In this document: positions 18,694 to 27,782 of the stretch, piece after piece
How positions within the stretch are numbered: position 1 is the first letter of the stretch
Layout of the letters: each line of letters opens with the position of its first letter
DNA from: an uncultured Pelagibacteraceae bacterium
GTDB taxonomy: Bacteria > Pseudomonadota > Alphaproteobacteria > Pelagibacterales > Pelagibacteraceae
Reading direction: 5' to 3'
DNA length: 52,622 bases
NCBI GenBank assembly: GCA_902524235.1
Contig: CABZCF010000007.1
Location: 1 to 52,622, forward strand
Translations under genes and position numbers: made by a program
Notes under the pieces: model-generated
Told to the model about the DNA's origin: nothing
Databases searched by the model: none
What the model saw: only the letters and a program-made list of their open reading frames with translations

Positions 18694-19346
18694 GCAATTT
18701 AAATCAGCTATTATTAAATTTTAATCAAAATCAAAATTTTAATTATGACGACTTTTATGTAAGTAATAGTAATTATTTTGCATTTAAACTTATAGAAACA
18801 TGGCCAAAATGGGAAAAAAATATTGTTAACATTTATGGTGAAAAATATTCTGGTAAATCTCATTTAGCAGAAATATTTAAGCAAAAGTATAAAGCTTTAA
18901 AATTTACAGAAAACCAATTAAATAATAAATTTTTAAAATCATTGAAGGTTCATGAAAATTTAATACTAGAAAATTTTGAAAATAAGACTGATGAGAAATT
19001 AATGTATACTTTGTTCAATTTAGTTGATCAAGATAATAAATATTTAATCATAAATTCAAATACTCCTTTAATTAAAATGAATTTTAAACTTTCTGATTTA
19101 AGTTCAAGAGCTAAAAATTGTATTTTAGCGGAGATAAAGGATCCAGATGATGATCTTATTTTTGCACTTATTTTAAAAAATTTTTCTGATATGCAAATCA
19201 AAATTGAGAAAAGACTTATTGATTATATAGTAAAAAGAATAGATAGATCTTATAGAAAAATATCAAATTTTATATATAAAGTTGATGAAATAAGCTTAAA
19301 AAAAAAGAAATCGATTAGTATAAATATTATTAAAAACTTATTGTAG
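18690..19346 (+). CDS. hdaA: HdaA-like DnaA-related ATPase
   Basis: Probably promotes conversion of DnaA-ATP to DnaA-ADP after initiation, together with the sliding clamp. Near the N-terminus NQLLLNF fits the clamp-binding pattern QLxLxF (residues 6-11), as expected for Hda. A P-loop-like GEKYSGKSHLA lies at about residues 50-60, and the remainder resembles the DnaA AAA+ region with SDLSSRAKNC and DDDLIFALILKNF. At 218 residues it lacks the DnaA DNA-binding domain. The start at 18690 overlaps the preceding stop (ATGA); a TTG 12 bases upstream is a less likely alternative. Confidence 0.8.
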   Translation: MSNLNQLLLNFNQNQNFNYDDFYVSNSNYFAFKLIETWPKWEKNIVNIYGEKYSGKSHLAEIFKQKYKALKFTENQLNNKFLKSLKVHENLILENFENKTDEKLMYTLFNLVDQDNKYLIINSNTPLIKMNFKLSDLSSRAKNCILAEIKDPDDDLIFALILKNFSDMQIKIEKRLIDYIVKRIDRSYRKISNFIYKVDEISLKKKKSISINIIKNLL

Positions 19347-19352
19347 GAAAAA

Positions 19353-21134
19353 TTGAATAAATATCGCACTCATAATTGTGGAGAATTAACCTTACAAAAT
19401 AAAAATACTGAGGTATCCTTATCAGGGTGGGTAAATAAAAAGCGTGATCATGGAAATTTATTATTTATAGATTTAAGAGATAACTACGGAGTAACTCAAT
19501 GTGTAGTAGAGAAAAATAATAAAAATTTTTCCGAACTAGAAAAATTGCACTTAGAAAGTGTCATAAAGGTTGTAGGCAAAGTCGTTGAAAGATCAAAAGA
19601 AACTATAAATCCAGATATTAAAACTGGAGCAATCGAGATTTACTTAAAAAACTATTCACTTTTAGGCAAATGCAAAGAGTTGCCAATGCCCGTATTTAGT
19701 GATCAAGAGTATTCTGAAGAAATAAGATTGAAATATAGATTTTTAGATCTAAGAAGAAAAAAAATTCACGAGAATATTATTTTAAGGTCTAAAGTAATCT
19801 CATTTATAAGAAATAAAATGGTTAGTTTAGGATTTCTTGAGTATCAAACACCAATTTTGACATCATCAAGCCCTGAGGGAGCAAGAGATTTCCTTGTTCC
19901 AAGTAGATTAAATCCTGGTAAATTCTACGCCTTACCTCAGGCGCCACAGCAATTTAAACAATTAATAATGGTATCAGGTTTTGATAAATATTTTCAGATT
20001 GCACCATGTTTTAGAGATGAGGATGCAAGAGCAGACAGAAGTCCAGGAGAGTTTTATCAACTTGATATTGAGATGTCCTTTGTTGAACAAGAGGATATCT
20101 TCAGAATAATTGAGGATCTAATGACTGATGTTTTTAAAACCTTCTCAAAAAATGAACTATTATTTAAGAAATTTCCACAAATACCATATAATGAGGCTAT
20201 GTTAAAGTACGGGACAGATAAACCCGACTTAAGAAATCCTTTAATAATTAAAGATGTCACTAAAATTTTTACTAGAGAGGATGTTAAGTTCGAAATTTTT
20301 AAGAAATTAGTATCTAAAGGAAATATTGTAAGATGTATAGTTACTAAAAATACAACAAACAAACCTCGAAGTTTTTTTGATAGTATTGATAGATGGGCTA
20401 AAAATGAGGGTTCATCTGGTCTTGCTTATTTTTCAATTTTTAAAGAAGAAAAAGTATATGCGAAGGGACCAGTTGGAAAGTTTTTTACAGAAGCATCTTT
20501 AAAAGAAATAATGCAAATTACTGATGCTGAAGTCGGAGATAGTATATTTTTCTCTTGCGGTAATAAAACAGATGTTGAAAAACTACTTTCAATTGCTAGA
20601 GATAAAATAGCAAAAGAACTAAATATTATCAATCAAGATAGCTTTGCCTTTTGTTGGATCGTTGATTATCCAATGTTTGAATTAGATGAAAAAACAAACC
20701 AAATTAAGTTTAGTCATAATCCTTTTTCAATGCCGCAAGGTAAAATTGAAGAAATAAACCTCAAAGATCCATTAAATATTAAAGCTTTTCAATATGATAT
20801 AGTCTGTAATGGTATAGAGCTATCTTCTGGAGCAATTAGAAATCATATTCCAAGCTTAATGTATAAGCTTTTTTCTATCGCAGGTTACAATAAATTAGAT
20901 GTAGATGAAAAATTTAGTGGAATGATAAATGCCTTAAGCTTTGGTGCTCCTCCACATGGTGGAATTGCACCAGGCATTGATAGACTTATAATGCTATTAG
21001 CTAATGAGAAAAATATTAGAGAAGTAACAATGTTTCCAATGAATCAAAATGCTCAGGATCTAATGATGAACGCACCATCAGATATATCAGATTCACAATT
21101 AGACGAGTTGAGATTAAAAATACTTAAAAAGTAA
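19353..21134 (+). CDS. aspS: Aspartyl-tRNA synthetase
   Basis: Class II synthetase charging tRNA with aspartate. The N-terminal OB-fold anticodon domain (about residues 1-110) is followed by the catalytic core with QAPQQFKQLIM, the motif 2 block FRDEDARADRSPGEFYQLD, a bacterial insertion domain, and motif 3 GGIAPGIDRLIMLL. At 593 residues this is the bacterial-type long form. It may be non-discriminating (Asp and Asn) if the genome lacks AsnRS, but the window does not show that. It begins with TTG at 19353, 6 bases after hdaA. Confidence 0.96.
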   Translation: MNKYRTHNCGELTLQNKNTEVSLSGWVNKKRDHGNLLFIDLRDNYGVTQCVVEKNNKNFSELEKLHLESVIKVVGKVVERSKETINPDIKTGAIEIYLKNYSLLGKCKELPMPVFSDQEYSEEIRLKYRFLDLRRKKIHENIILRSKVISFIRNKMVSLGFLEYQTPILTSSSPEGARDFLVPSRLNPGKFYALPQAPQQFKQLIMVSGFDKYFQIAPCFRDEDARADRSPGEFYQLDIEMSFVEQEDIFRIIEDLMTDVFKTFSKNELLFKKFPQIPYNEAMLKYGTDKPDLRNPLIIKDVTKIFTREDVKFEIFKKLVSKGNIVRCIVTKNTTNKPRSFFDSIDRWAKNEGSSGLAYFSIFKEEKVYAKGPVGKFFTEASLKEIMQITDAEVGDSIFFSCGNKTDVEKLLSIARDKIAKELNIINQDSFAFCWIVDYPMFELDEKTNQIKFSHNPFSMPQGKIEEINLKDPLNIKAFQYDIVCNGIELSSGAIRNHIPSLMYKLFSIAGYNKLDVDEKFSGMINALSFGAPPHGGIAPGIDRLIMLLANEKNIREVTMFPMNQNAQDLMMNAPSDISDSQLDELRLKILKK

Positions 21135-21140
21135 CTTCAT

Positions 21141-21983
21141 TTATTTTTTACCTTTTAAATTCAATTTAATATCAGATAGATCCACAAGTTTTTTTTTGTA
21201 GTTATTTCTAACAAAACCTTTGCTTGTAATATCTTTTACTATTTTTAATATTTGTTGCTGATCCTCATTTTCATCTGAATTATCTTTTTCAGTGTTTTTA
21301 TCAACATTTGTAACAGCAATTGAAGGGGTATGGGCTAAGTCCTCGCGATTTAAATATGAAATTGCCAATTCCCTGAAAATATAATCTAATATTGAACTTG
21401 CACTTAAAATCCTATCATTCCCGTAAACTTTACCCGATGGTTCAAATTTTGTATCAACATAAGCGTTAACGTACTCGTCTAGGGGCACTCCATACTGTAA
21501 ACCTAAAGATATGGCTATTGCAAAATTGTTCATTAACGCTTTAACAAGTTCTCCCTCTTTACTTGTATCAATAAATATTTCACCAATTTTTCCGTCTTCG
21601 TATTCTCCTGTATGTAAATATACCTTATGATTGTCTATGCTTGCTTTTTGTATATATCCTTTTCTTCTATCTGGCATACTAAACCTTTTACTTATCCCAT
21701 CTGACACTTTACTAATAAGATTTTGTTTATTTAAATTATGTTTAATGCTCGACTGAGCGTTAGAATTATTATTTATTTCTAATTTTTTTTGAACTAATTC
21801 GTTATTTTTATTAATATTTTCGAGATTTTTTGTCTTTCTATTATCCAACTTAATATCCAATACCTCAAATTTACCATCTTCTCTTTGATCAAGATTGTCT
21901 AAATCTTTTTCACTTAAATTATCAACGTAATGCTTAACTTTGAAACTGCAGGTATAATAACTTTCAACTAAATATTTTGCCAT
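21141..21983 (-). CDS. Stand-alone protein resembling the C-terminal region of B12-dependent ribonucleotide reductase
   Basis: The 280-residue protein has a unique N-terminal 100 residues that are charged and Asn/Lys-rich. The segment at about 103-220 closely resembles the C-terminal part of class II (NrdJ) reductases: [47 protein letters not shown] and [12 protein letters not shown]. The catalytic barrel is absent and the only Cys is residue 12, so it cannot be a reductase by itself. It resembles split NrdJb-type subunits, but its role (assembly, regulation or nucleotide binding) is unknown. Strong SD AAAGGAAAT precedes the ATG. It is convergent with aspS and divergent from the NDUFA12-like gene. 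Confidence 0.7.
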   Translation of the reverse strand: MAKYLVESYYTCSFKVKHYVDNLSEKDLDNLDQREDGKFEVLDIKLDNRKTKNLENINKNNELVQKKLEINNNSNAQSSIKHNLNKQNLISKVSDGISKRFSMPDRRKGYIQKASIDNHKVYLHTGEYEDGKIGEIFIDTSKEGELVKALMNNFAIAISLGLQYGVPLDEYVNAYVDTKFEPSGKVYGNDRILSASSILDYIFRELAISYLNREDLAHTPSIAVTNVDKNTEKDNSDENEDQQQILKIVKDITSKGFVRNNYKKKLVDLSDIKLNLKGKK

Positions 21984-22052
21984 ATTATTTCCTTTTTAAA
22001 TTTGTATTATGAGTCGAGTAAAATATATATATACAAAAATGATATTTAGTCT

Positions 22053-22070
22053 AATTGTATTTATACAATT
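22053..22070. promoter_or_regulatory. Perfect 18-bp palindrome, candidate operator
   Basis: In the 102-base spacer between the NrdJ-like gene and the divergent NDUFA12-like gene lies AATTGTAT-TT-ATACAATT, two perfect 8-base arms separated by 2 bases. The size and symmetry fit a dimeric repressor site or a short hairpin. It does not match the NrdR box pattern or an FNR/CRP site. It lies 16 bases before the plus-strand start codon and about 70 bases before the minus-strand one. A/T palindromes arise often by chance in this genome, so the call is tentative. Confidence 0.35.
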
Positions 22071-22085
22071 TTAAATTGAAAAAAA

Positions 22086-22445
22086 ATGTTAACTATATTT
22101 AAAGAAATTTTTATTTGGTGGAATCGCCAAACTCTCGGAACTAGAATCAATACTTTAATTTTTGGTAAACTAGTTGGAACAGATCAATTAGGTAATAAAT
22201 ATTACACAGATAAAAGTGGGAGAAGGTGGGTAATTTATAAAAAAGAAACAGATGCTTCAAACATTCCTCAGGAGTGGTATTCTTGGATTCATTTTACGAA
22301 AAATCAAATAGAGAAAGTAAATAAATTTAGTAAATATGATTGGCAAAAAGAACATAAGCCAAATTTGACAGGTACGGACAAAGCATATCATCCAGAAAAT
22401 AGTAAAAATGCAACCAAAAAAAAATATAATACTTGGAAAAACTAA
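22086..22445 (+). CDS. NDUFA12-like accessory subunit of NADH:ubiquinone oxidoreductase
   Basis: Homologue of the mitochondrial complex I 17.2 kDa subunit (B17.2/NDUFA12), a supernumerary subunit shared by alphaproteobacteria and mitochondria. It shows the family features: TWIWWNRQT-like start (FIWWNRQTLGTRINT), GTDQLGNKYY, GRRWVIYKKETDASNIPQEWYSWIHF, and the C-terminal basic HKPNLTGT region. The length of 119 residues is normal. It overlaps the DUF2155 gene by 38 bases; this pair is conserved in alphaproteobacteria. The main nuo operon is not in the window. Confidence 0.9.
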   Translation: MLTIFKEIFIWWNRQTLGTRINTLIFGKLVGTDQLGNKYYTDKSGRRWVIYKKETDASNIPQEWYSWIHFTKNQIEKVNKFSKYDWQKEHKPNLTGTDKAYHPENSKNATKKKYNTWKN

Positions 22446-22812
22446 ATTTTTTTTGTTTTATTATTTTTTATTTTTCTTTCTTCAAATAAGCTCGTATTCA
22501 AATCAAACTTTATTTGGCAAATTTGTAGAAATAAAAATTTTGGATAAGGTAAATTCAAAAAACTCTACTTTAGTCCTGAAAATTGGCGAAGAACAAAAAT
22601 TTAAAAATCTAAGCATTAAAGCTTTAAAATGTAAAAATTCAGAATTTGACGATAATCCAGAAATAACAGCATATTTACAAGTTAAAGATAATAATATTAA
22701 GAATAAAGATAAAGTTTTTACTTTTAATGGATGGACGTTTGCATCGAGTCCGACTTTAAATCCATTTGATCATCCAATATATGATATTTGGTTAAAAAAA
22801 TGTTTTAATTAA
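22408..22812 (+). CDS. DUF2155 family exported protein
   Basis: The 134-residue protein starts with a positively charged stretch and a hydrophobic segment (about residues 12-30) consistent with a signal peptide. The mature part shows VEIKILDKVNSKNSTLVLKIGE, LSIKALKC, and FNGWTFASSPTLNPFDHPIYDIWLKKC, the signature of DUF2155. Two cysteines, one in ALKC and one at LKKC near the end, may form a disulfide in the periplasm. Function is unknown. Its place behind the NDUFA12-like gene is conserved. Convergent with accC with 4 bases of overlap. Confidence 0.85.
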   Translation: MQPKKNIILGKTKFFLFYYFLFFFLQISSYSNQTLFGKFVEIKILDKVNSKNSTLVLKIGEEQKFKNLSIKALKCKNSEFDDNPEITAYLQVKDNNIKNKDKVFTFNGWTFASSPTLNPFDHPIYDIWLKKCFN

Positions 22813-24146
22813 ATAATTTTTTCATTGTCCAGCCAATTCACATTAAAATCAGAATCTATAAACTTTTTATGGTTTAATAATTTTTTATGCAAGTCTATAG
22901 TAGTAGTAATACCATCAATAACGAATTCATCTAAAGACCTTTTAGTCCTTTGTATAGCTTCGTATCTATCTCTACCATGACAGATTAGTTTACAAATCAT
23001 GCTATCATAGTATGGAGTTACCTTATAACCTTGATATATTGAACTATCTACCCGAGTTCTAAATCCAGACGGTTGATGACACATAGTTATTATACCTGGA
23101 GACGGTTGAAAGTTTTTACTAGCATCCTCTGCATTTATCCTACATTCTATTGCATGTCCTCTAGGTTTTATATCACTTTGTTTTAATGAAGTTTCTCCAT
23201 AAAAAGCTATTCTAATTTGCTCCTTGATAATATCTATCCCAGTTACAACCTCTGTTACTGGGTGTTCAACTTGAACTCTTGTATTCATTTCTAGAAAAAA
23301 ATATTTTCCATCTTCATAAATAAATTCAACAGTCCCCGCTCCCTCATAACCAATTTTTTCCACCATTTTTACTGTTTTTTCTAATAAATCTTGTCTAACT
23401 TTTTCAGATAATACTGGACTAGGTGTTTCTTCAATTAATTTTTGATGTCTCCTTTGAACAGAACAGTCTCTTTCGTAAAGATGAACAGTTCTATTTTTAC
23501 CTGATAGTATTTGAACTTCAATATGTCTAGGGTTTTGAAAGAATTTTTCGATATAAACTTCGTCATTAGCAAAATATTTTTTCGCCTCTAATTTTGCATT
23601 TTTAAATTGTGGCTCAAACTCATTTTCTCTATTAACTATCTTCATTCCTCTACCACCTCCACCACCAGCAGCTTTTATTAATACTGGAAAACCAATATTT
23701 TTACATAATTTTTTTGCCTCATTAACATCGGAAATTCCACCATCCGATCCTTCAATAATTGGTAAACCATGTTGTTTGGCAATTTTTTTTGCCTCAATTT
23801 TGTCACCCATCATTTTTATTAATTTTGATGATGGTCCTACAAACTTGATTTCATAATCTTCGAGTATTTTTACAAATTTATAATTTTCAGATAAAAAACC
23901 GTAACCAGGATGTACGGCATCAGAATTTGTAAGTTCTACTGCAGACAATATGGCTGGGATATTTAAATAACTATTAACAGGTTTATGTGATCCTATACAT
24001 ATACTTTCATCAGCAAGTTTGACATGCATGCTATCTTTGTCTACATCAGAATGGATCGCTACAGTTGAGATACCCCACTCTTTACAGGCTCTTATTACTC
24101 TAACAGCTATCTCACCTCTATTAGCAATTAAAATTTTTTTAAACAT
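22809..24146 (-). CDS. accC: Acetyl-CoA carboxylase, biotin carboxylase subunit
   Basis: Carboxylates biotin on AccB using ATP and bicarbonate, the first half-reaction of malonyl-CoA synthesis. It shows KILIANRGEIAVRVIRA at the N-terminus, the ATP-grasp glycine-rich loop AGGGGGRGMKI, QRRHQKLIEETPSP, and FLEMNTRVQVEHPVTE. The length of 445 residues is normal for a single-function subunit. Its start and the accB stop share a base. It supplies the malonyl-CoA that FabD uses. Confidence 0.97.
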   Translation of the reverse strand: MFKKILIANRGEIAVRVIRACKEWGISTVAIHSDVDKDSMHVKLADESICIGSHKPVNSYLNIPAILSAVELTNSDAVHPGYGFLSENYKFVKILEDYEIKFVGPSSKLIKMMGDKIEAKKIAKQHGLPIIEGSDGGISDVNEAKKLCKNIGFPVLIKAAGGGGGRGMKIVNRENEFEPQFKNAKLEAKKYFANDEVYIEKFFQNPRHIEVQILSGKNRTVHLYERDCSVQRRHQKLIEETPSPVLSEKVRQDLLEKTVKMVEKIGYEGAGTVEFIYEDGKYFFLEMNTRVQVEHPVTEVVTGIDIIKEQIRIAFYGETSLKQSDIKPRGHAIECRINAEDASKNFQPSPGIITMCHQPSGFRTRVDSSIYQGYKVTPYYDSMICKLICHGRDRYEAIQRTKRSLDEFVIDGITTTIDLHKKLLNHKKFIDSDFNVNWLDNEKII

Positions 24147-24511
24147 TATTCAAGGATAACTAAATTTTGTCCAAATTCTACTGGCGCTCCATCCTCAACG
24201 CAAATTTTTTTTACTACTCCTTCTGATGGAGATGGTATGTGATTCATAGTTTTCATTGCCTCTACTATCATAACTGTTTCGCCCTTTTTAATTTTTTTTC
24301 CTTCTGCAACAAAAGTTTTACCTCCTGGCTCTGGTGCTAAATAAGCAGTACCTACTATTGGGCTTTTAACTACAACATTATCTGAAGATACAACATCTTC
24401 TAATATTTCTTGACTCTCATCTGAAACATCTAAATTTTGTCCTTTAATTGATTTCTTTAACTCCTCTAGAGTTTGTATTAGTTTAAGTATTATTTTTTTA
24501 TCAATTTCCAT
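24146..24511 (-). CDS. accB: Acetyl-CoA carboxylase, biotin carboxyl carrier protein
   Basis: Carries the biotin cofactor between AccC and the carboxyltransferase. The C-terminal biotinyl domain (about residues 46-121) contains VEAMKTMN with the biotinylated Lys at about residue 87. The N-terminal helix and Ser/Asp-rich linker are shorter than in E. coli, giving 121 residues against about 155. It overlaps aroQ by 11 bases and accC by one, and the aroQ-accB-accC order is common in proteobacteria. Confidence 0.97.
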   Translation of the reverse strand: MEIDKKIILKLIQTLEELKKSIKGQNLDVSDESQEILEDVVSSDNVVVKSPIVGTAYLAPEPGGKTFVAEGKKIKKGETVMIVEAMKTMNHIPSPSEGVVKKICVEDGAPVEFGQNLVILE

Positions 24512-24947
24512 TTTTCATTAAAGATTGCAATGCTTTTATGGCTAAAATATAACATTCTGTTCCTAAACCAAAAATACCACCAGTTACTACTCCACTTAAT
24601 AAAGATTTTTGTCTAAATTCCTCTCTCTTGTAAATATTTGATATATGCACCTCTATTTTAGGTATTTTTAATATGTCTAATGCATCTCTAATTGATACAG
24701 ATGTATGAGTAAATCCTGCAGCATTAATAATAACTCCATTAAATTCATTTCTTACATGTTGAATTTTATTTACAATTTCACCCTCAATATTTGACTGAAA
24801 AAACTCTATTTCGTCATTATATTCTTCAGATAATTTAGCACATTGATTTTTAATATCGTTAAGAGTATTTTTGCCATATTGTGATTGTTCTCTCTCTCCT
24901 AATAGATTAAGATTTGGGCCATTTATAATTAGAATTTTTTTATTCAC
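24501..24947 (-). CDS. aroQ: 3-dehydroquinate dehydratase, type II
   Basis: Removes water from 3-dehydroquinate in the shikimate pathway. It shows GPNLNLLGEREQSQYG with the catalytic Tyr24, QSNIEGEIVNKI, INAAGFTHTSVSIRDAL with the catalytic His, and EVHISNIYKREEFR. At 148 residues it is a typical dodecameric type II enzyme. It heads the aroQ-accB-accC unit and is divergent from thiS with only 16 bases between the start codons. Confidence 0.97.
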   Translation of the reverse strand: MNKKILIINGPNLNLLGEREQSQYGKNTLNDIKNQCAKLSEEYNDEIEFFQSNIEGEIVNKIQHVRNEFNGVIINAAGFTHTSVSIRDALDILKIPKIEVHISNIYKREEFRQKSLLSGVVTGGIFGLGTECYILAIKALQSLMKNGN

Positions 24948-24963
24948 GAATGACTTATATTAC

Positions 24964-25182
24964 ATGATAAAAAAAAATAAAATAAAAATTAAAGTAAATG
25001 GTAAAAATTATATCGTAAATAATAACTACTCTTTAAATGAACTTATTAACAAGTTAGATATTCCTAAGAAAATGGTTGCAATAGAATTAAATAAAAAAAT
25101 TGTAGATAAAAAAAAGCTCAAAAAAATAACACTTAAACAAAAAGATTGTCTTGAAATAGTACACTTTATTGGTGGTGGTTAA
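24964..25182 (+). CDS. thiS: Sulfur carrier protein ThiS
   Basis: Ubiquitin-like carrier (72 residues) that is thiocarboxylated at its C-terminal Gly and donates sulfur for thiazole formation by ThiG. It ends in HFIGGG, giving the required Gly-Gly tail, and shows IKVNGKNYIV with the VAIELNKKIV block of the family. The start at 24964 was chosen because upstream in-frame codons run back into aroQ and encode unlike sequence. Three bases separate it from thiG. Unusually basic for a ThiS. Confidence 0.9.
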   Translation: MIKKNKIKIKVNGKNYIVNNNYSLNELINKLDIPKKMVAIELNKKIVDKKKLKKITLKQKDCLEIVHFIGGG

Positions 25183-25185
25183 AAG

Positions 25186-25959
25186 ATGAGTAAAGACAAA
25201 CTTATAATTGCTAACAAAGGATATAAATCCCGCCTTATAGTTGGAACTGGTAAATATAAAAATTTTTTAGAATGCTCTAAATCAGTGAAACTTTCAGGTG
25301 CGGAAATAGTTACTGTTGCTGTAAGAAGAGTAAATATATTTGATAAGTCAAAACCAATCTTAATGGATTATATTGACCCGAAAAAAATTACATACCTTCC
25401 TAATACTGCAGGCTGTTTTACATCAGATGAAGCTTTAAGGACCCTTAGACTGGCTAGAGAAATAGGTGGTTGGAAATTAGTAAAATTAGAAGTTTTAGGT
25501 GACAAAAAAAACTTATTTCCTGATATGATAGAAACTCTAAAATCAACTGAGATTTTAGTTAAAGAGGGTTTTAAAGTGATGGTTTATTGTAATGACGATC
25601 CATTAATGGCCAAAAGATTAGAAAATGTAGGCGCATCATCAATAATGCCTCTAGCCTCACCTATCGGATCAGGTTTAGGAATTTTAAATAAAGTTAATTT
25701 AAAGATTATTAGACAACAAACAAAATTACCATTAATTGTAGATGCTGGTTTAGGTGATGCAAAAGATGCAGCTGAGGCAATGCAATTGGGTAGCGATGGA
25801 GTATTGGTAAATACAGCTATTGCAAAAGCAAAAAAACCATATTTGATGGCTGAAGCTATGAAATATGCAGTTATAGCTGGAAGGAAATCTTATTTATCTG
25901 GAAGAATAAAAAAAAACATATACGGATCAGCTTCATCGCCTAAAATGGGTATTATTTAA
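25186..25959 (+). CDS. thiG: Thiazole synthase ThiG
   Basis: Builds the thiazole phosphate of thiamine from DXP, thiocarboxylated ThiS and an imine. TIM-barrel enzyme of 257 residues with [37 protein letters not shown] (the DXP-binding Lys), and [20 protein letters not shown]. It is coupled to thiS three bases upstream and overlaps the convergent rne by 8 bases. Other thiamine genes (thiO/thiH, thiE, thiF, thiC) are not in the window. Confidence 0.96.
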   Translation: MSKDKLIIANKGYKSRLIVGTGKYKNFLECSKSVKLSGAEIVTVAVRRVNIFDKSKPILMDYIDPKKITYLPNTAGCFTSDEALRTLRLAREIGGWKLVKLEVLGDKKNLFPDMIETLKSTEILVKEGFKVMVYCNDDPLMAKRLENVGASSIMPLASPIGSGLGILNKVNLKIIRQQTKLPLIVDAGLGDAKDAAEAMQLGSDGVLVNTAIAKAKKPYLMAEAMKYAVIAGRKSYLSGRIKKNIYGSASSPKMGII

Positions 25960-27706
25960 CTTTTTTTTTATAAAACTTTTTTTTATAAAAATTCTTTTTT
26001 TTGAATTTTAATATTTTATTATTATTTGGTGGTTCATCAACTAAATTATTTTTTAATAACGAAATATTCTCAATCTTTTCCAATAGTTTATTATTTTTTG
26101 ATTTAAATTCTAAAATATATTCTGAAATATCAAAATTATTGTCCATTTCTAAAGATATTTTTAGTTTATTTTTATTTTTAAAGTAATCTAAATTTTCTAT
26201 TAATTTTTCTTCCATAAAATTTTTAATACTTTCATTTATCTTTATATCTACAAATTTTGCTTTATTTTCAATAGTTTTTAATTCTAATAATTTTAATATT
26301 TTTAATGCGTATGATTCCTTTGTTAATTTTATATGCCATTTAACATTACTTTCTCTTAATCTTTGTCTGGACATCTCAAGTAAACCAAAATTACTAATTC
26401 TTCCAATTTGTATTCTGGCTCTATCTTTTCTACATCTGTCTTTAAGCCTTCTTTCAACTGCACGCTTGTTGTTAAAACTTATCATGTCAATAAAATCTAT
26501 TATAATTAATCCCGAAAGATCTCTAATTTTAATTTGCCTTGATATTTCCTCTGCTGCTTCTAAATTAGTATCTAAGGCAGTATTTTCCACATTTTTTTGC
26601 TTTATTGATTTTCCAGAATTTACATCTATTGATATTAGTGCTTCAGTTGGATTAATAACAAGATATCCACCAGATGAAAGTTTAACTTCGGTTTTAAATA
26701 TCTCATATAATTTTGTTTCAATCTTTTCTTTAAAGAATAATGGAATTTTGTCTCTATATTTTTTGACTTTTTTCAAGTGTTTTGGCAACATTTCCTTTAC
26801 ATAACCCTTTGTTTTTTGATATCCCTCATTACCCTCAACAACTATACTTTGAGTTTCGTCATCAAACATGTCTCTTAAACTTCTTCTAATTATGTCACTT
26901 TCCTGGTGAATTAAATAAGGTGCGATTGAGTTTAACGCATTACTTTTAATTTTCTCCCACGTATTGATTAAAGATTTAAGATCATTATTTATTTCATTTT
27001 TTGTTTTATTTGACCCAGCTGTTCGAACAATTATTCCCATTTCTTTTGGAATGTCTATTTCATTTAGTATTAATCTAATTTTTTTTCTATCAACTGGATT
27101 AAATATTTTTCTAGATATACCTCCACCTTTAGGAGTATTTGGCATCAAAACAATAAATTTACCCGCTATTGAAATAAATGTGCTTAGGGCAGCACCTTTA
27201 AGACCCCTCTCATCTTTAAGTACTTGAACGAGTATTACTTGATTTGGCTTAATAACTTCTTGAATTTTATATCTTTTAGAAGGATATCTTTTTTCTTTTT
27301 TTTTTTCCTCTAGCTCATACTCAGGACCTTTAATTTCATTTTCTGTTACACCATTTTCGTCTAATCTATCACTTTGTGAAATTTCTTTTATTTCACTTTC
27401 TTTTGAAAGTATTTCTCTTGCTTTTTCCTCTTCCTTTTTTATCTTTTCTAGATCATCTTTAGGTAACTGATAATAATCACTTTGAATATCATTAAAAGAT
27501 AAGAATCCATGTCTATCCCGCCCAAAGTCAACGAATGCGGCTTGAAGAGATGGTTCTATTCTACTTACTTTACCAAGATAAATATTATTTTTAATTAAAG
27601 TATTATTTAAACTCTCGTATTCGTAATCTTCAATATTATTTTCTGACTTAAGTACAACTCTAGTTTCATTTGGATGCGATGCATCAATAAATAAATTTTT
27701 TGCCAT
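25952..27706 (-). CDS. rne: Ribonuclease E/G family endoribonuclease without zinc-link cysteines
   Basis: Endoribonuclease for rRNA maturation and mRNA decay. It has an S1 domain at about residues 38-170, interrupted by an acidic/charged insert at about 75-147, then the RNase H-like and DNase I-like parts with the metal ligands in [11 protein letters not shown] (Asp361) and IIIDFIDM (Asp404/Asp407). The CPxC zinc-link that normally follows LEMSRQRLR is missing; the whole protein has a single Cys (425). At 584 residues there is no long degradosome scaffold, only a basic Lys/Phe tail. Whether RNase E or G is the better name is open. Confidence 0.9.
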   Translation of the reverse strand: MAKNLFIDASHPNETRVVLKSENNIEDYEYESLNNTLIKNNIYLGKVSRIEPSLQAAFVDFGRDRHGFLSFNDIQSDYYQLPKDDLEKIKKEEEKAREILSKESEIKEISQSDRLDENGVTENEIKGPEYELEEKKKEKRYPSKRYKIQEVIKPNQVILVQVLKDERGLKGAALSTFISIAGKFIVLMPNTPKGGGISRKIFNPVDRKKIRLILNEIDIPKEMGIIVRTAGSNKTKNEINNDLKSLINTWEKIKSNALNSIAPYLIHQESDIIRRSLRDMFDDETQSIVVEGNEGYQKTKGYVKEMLPKHLKKVKKYRDKIPLFFKEKIETKLYEIFKTEVKLSSGGYLVINPTEALISIDVNSGKSIKQKNVENTALDTNLEAAEEISRQIKIRDLSGLIIIDFIDMISFNNKRAVERRLKDRCRKDRARIQIGRISNFGLLEMSRQRLRESNVKWHIKLTKESYALKILKLLELKTIENKAKFVDIKINESIKNFMEEKLIENLDYFKNKNKLKISLEMDNNFDISEYILEFKSKNNKLLEKIENISLLKNNLVDEPPNNNKILKFKKKNFYKKKFYKKKVK

Positions 27707-27782
27707 ATTTTTAAATTATTTTTTTTCATTATAAAATTCAGTGCCACAACATTAACAAATTCACGAACTAATTTAAACTAAA

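Noticed and set aside
24871-24963. Longer thiS starting within aroQ
   Set aside because: The extra 31 residues are unlike ThiS and lie antisense to the conserved aroQ N-terminus.
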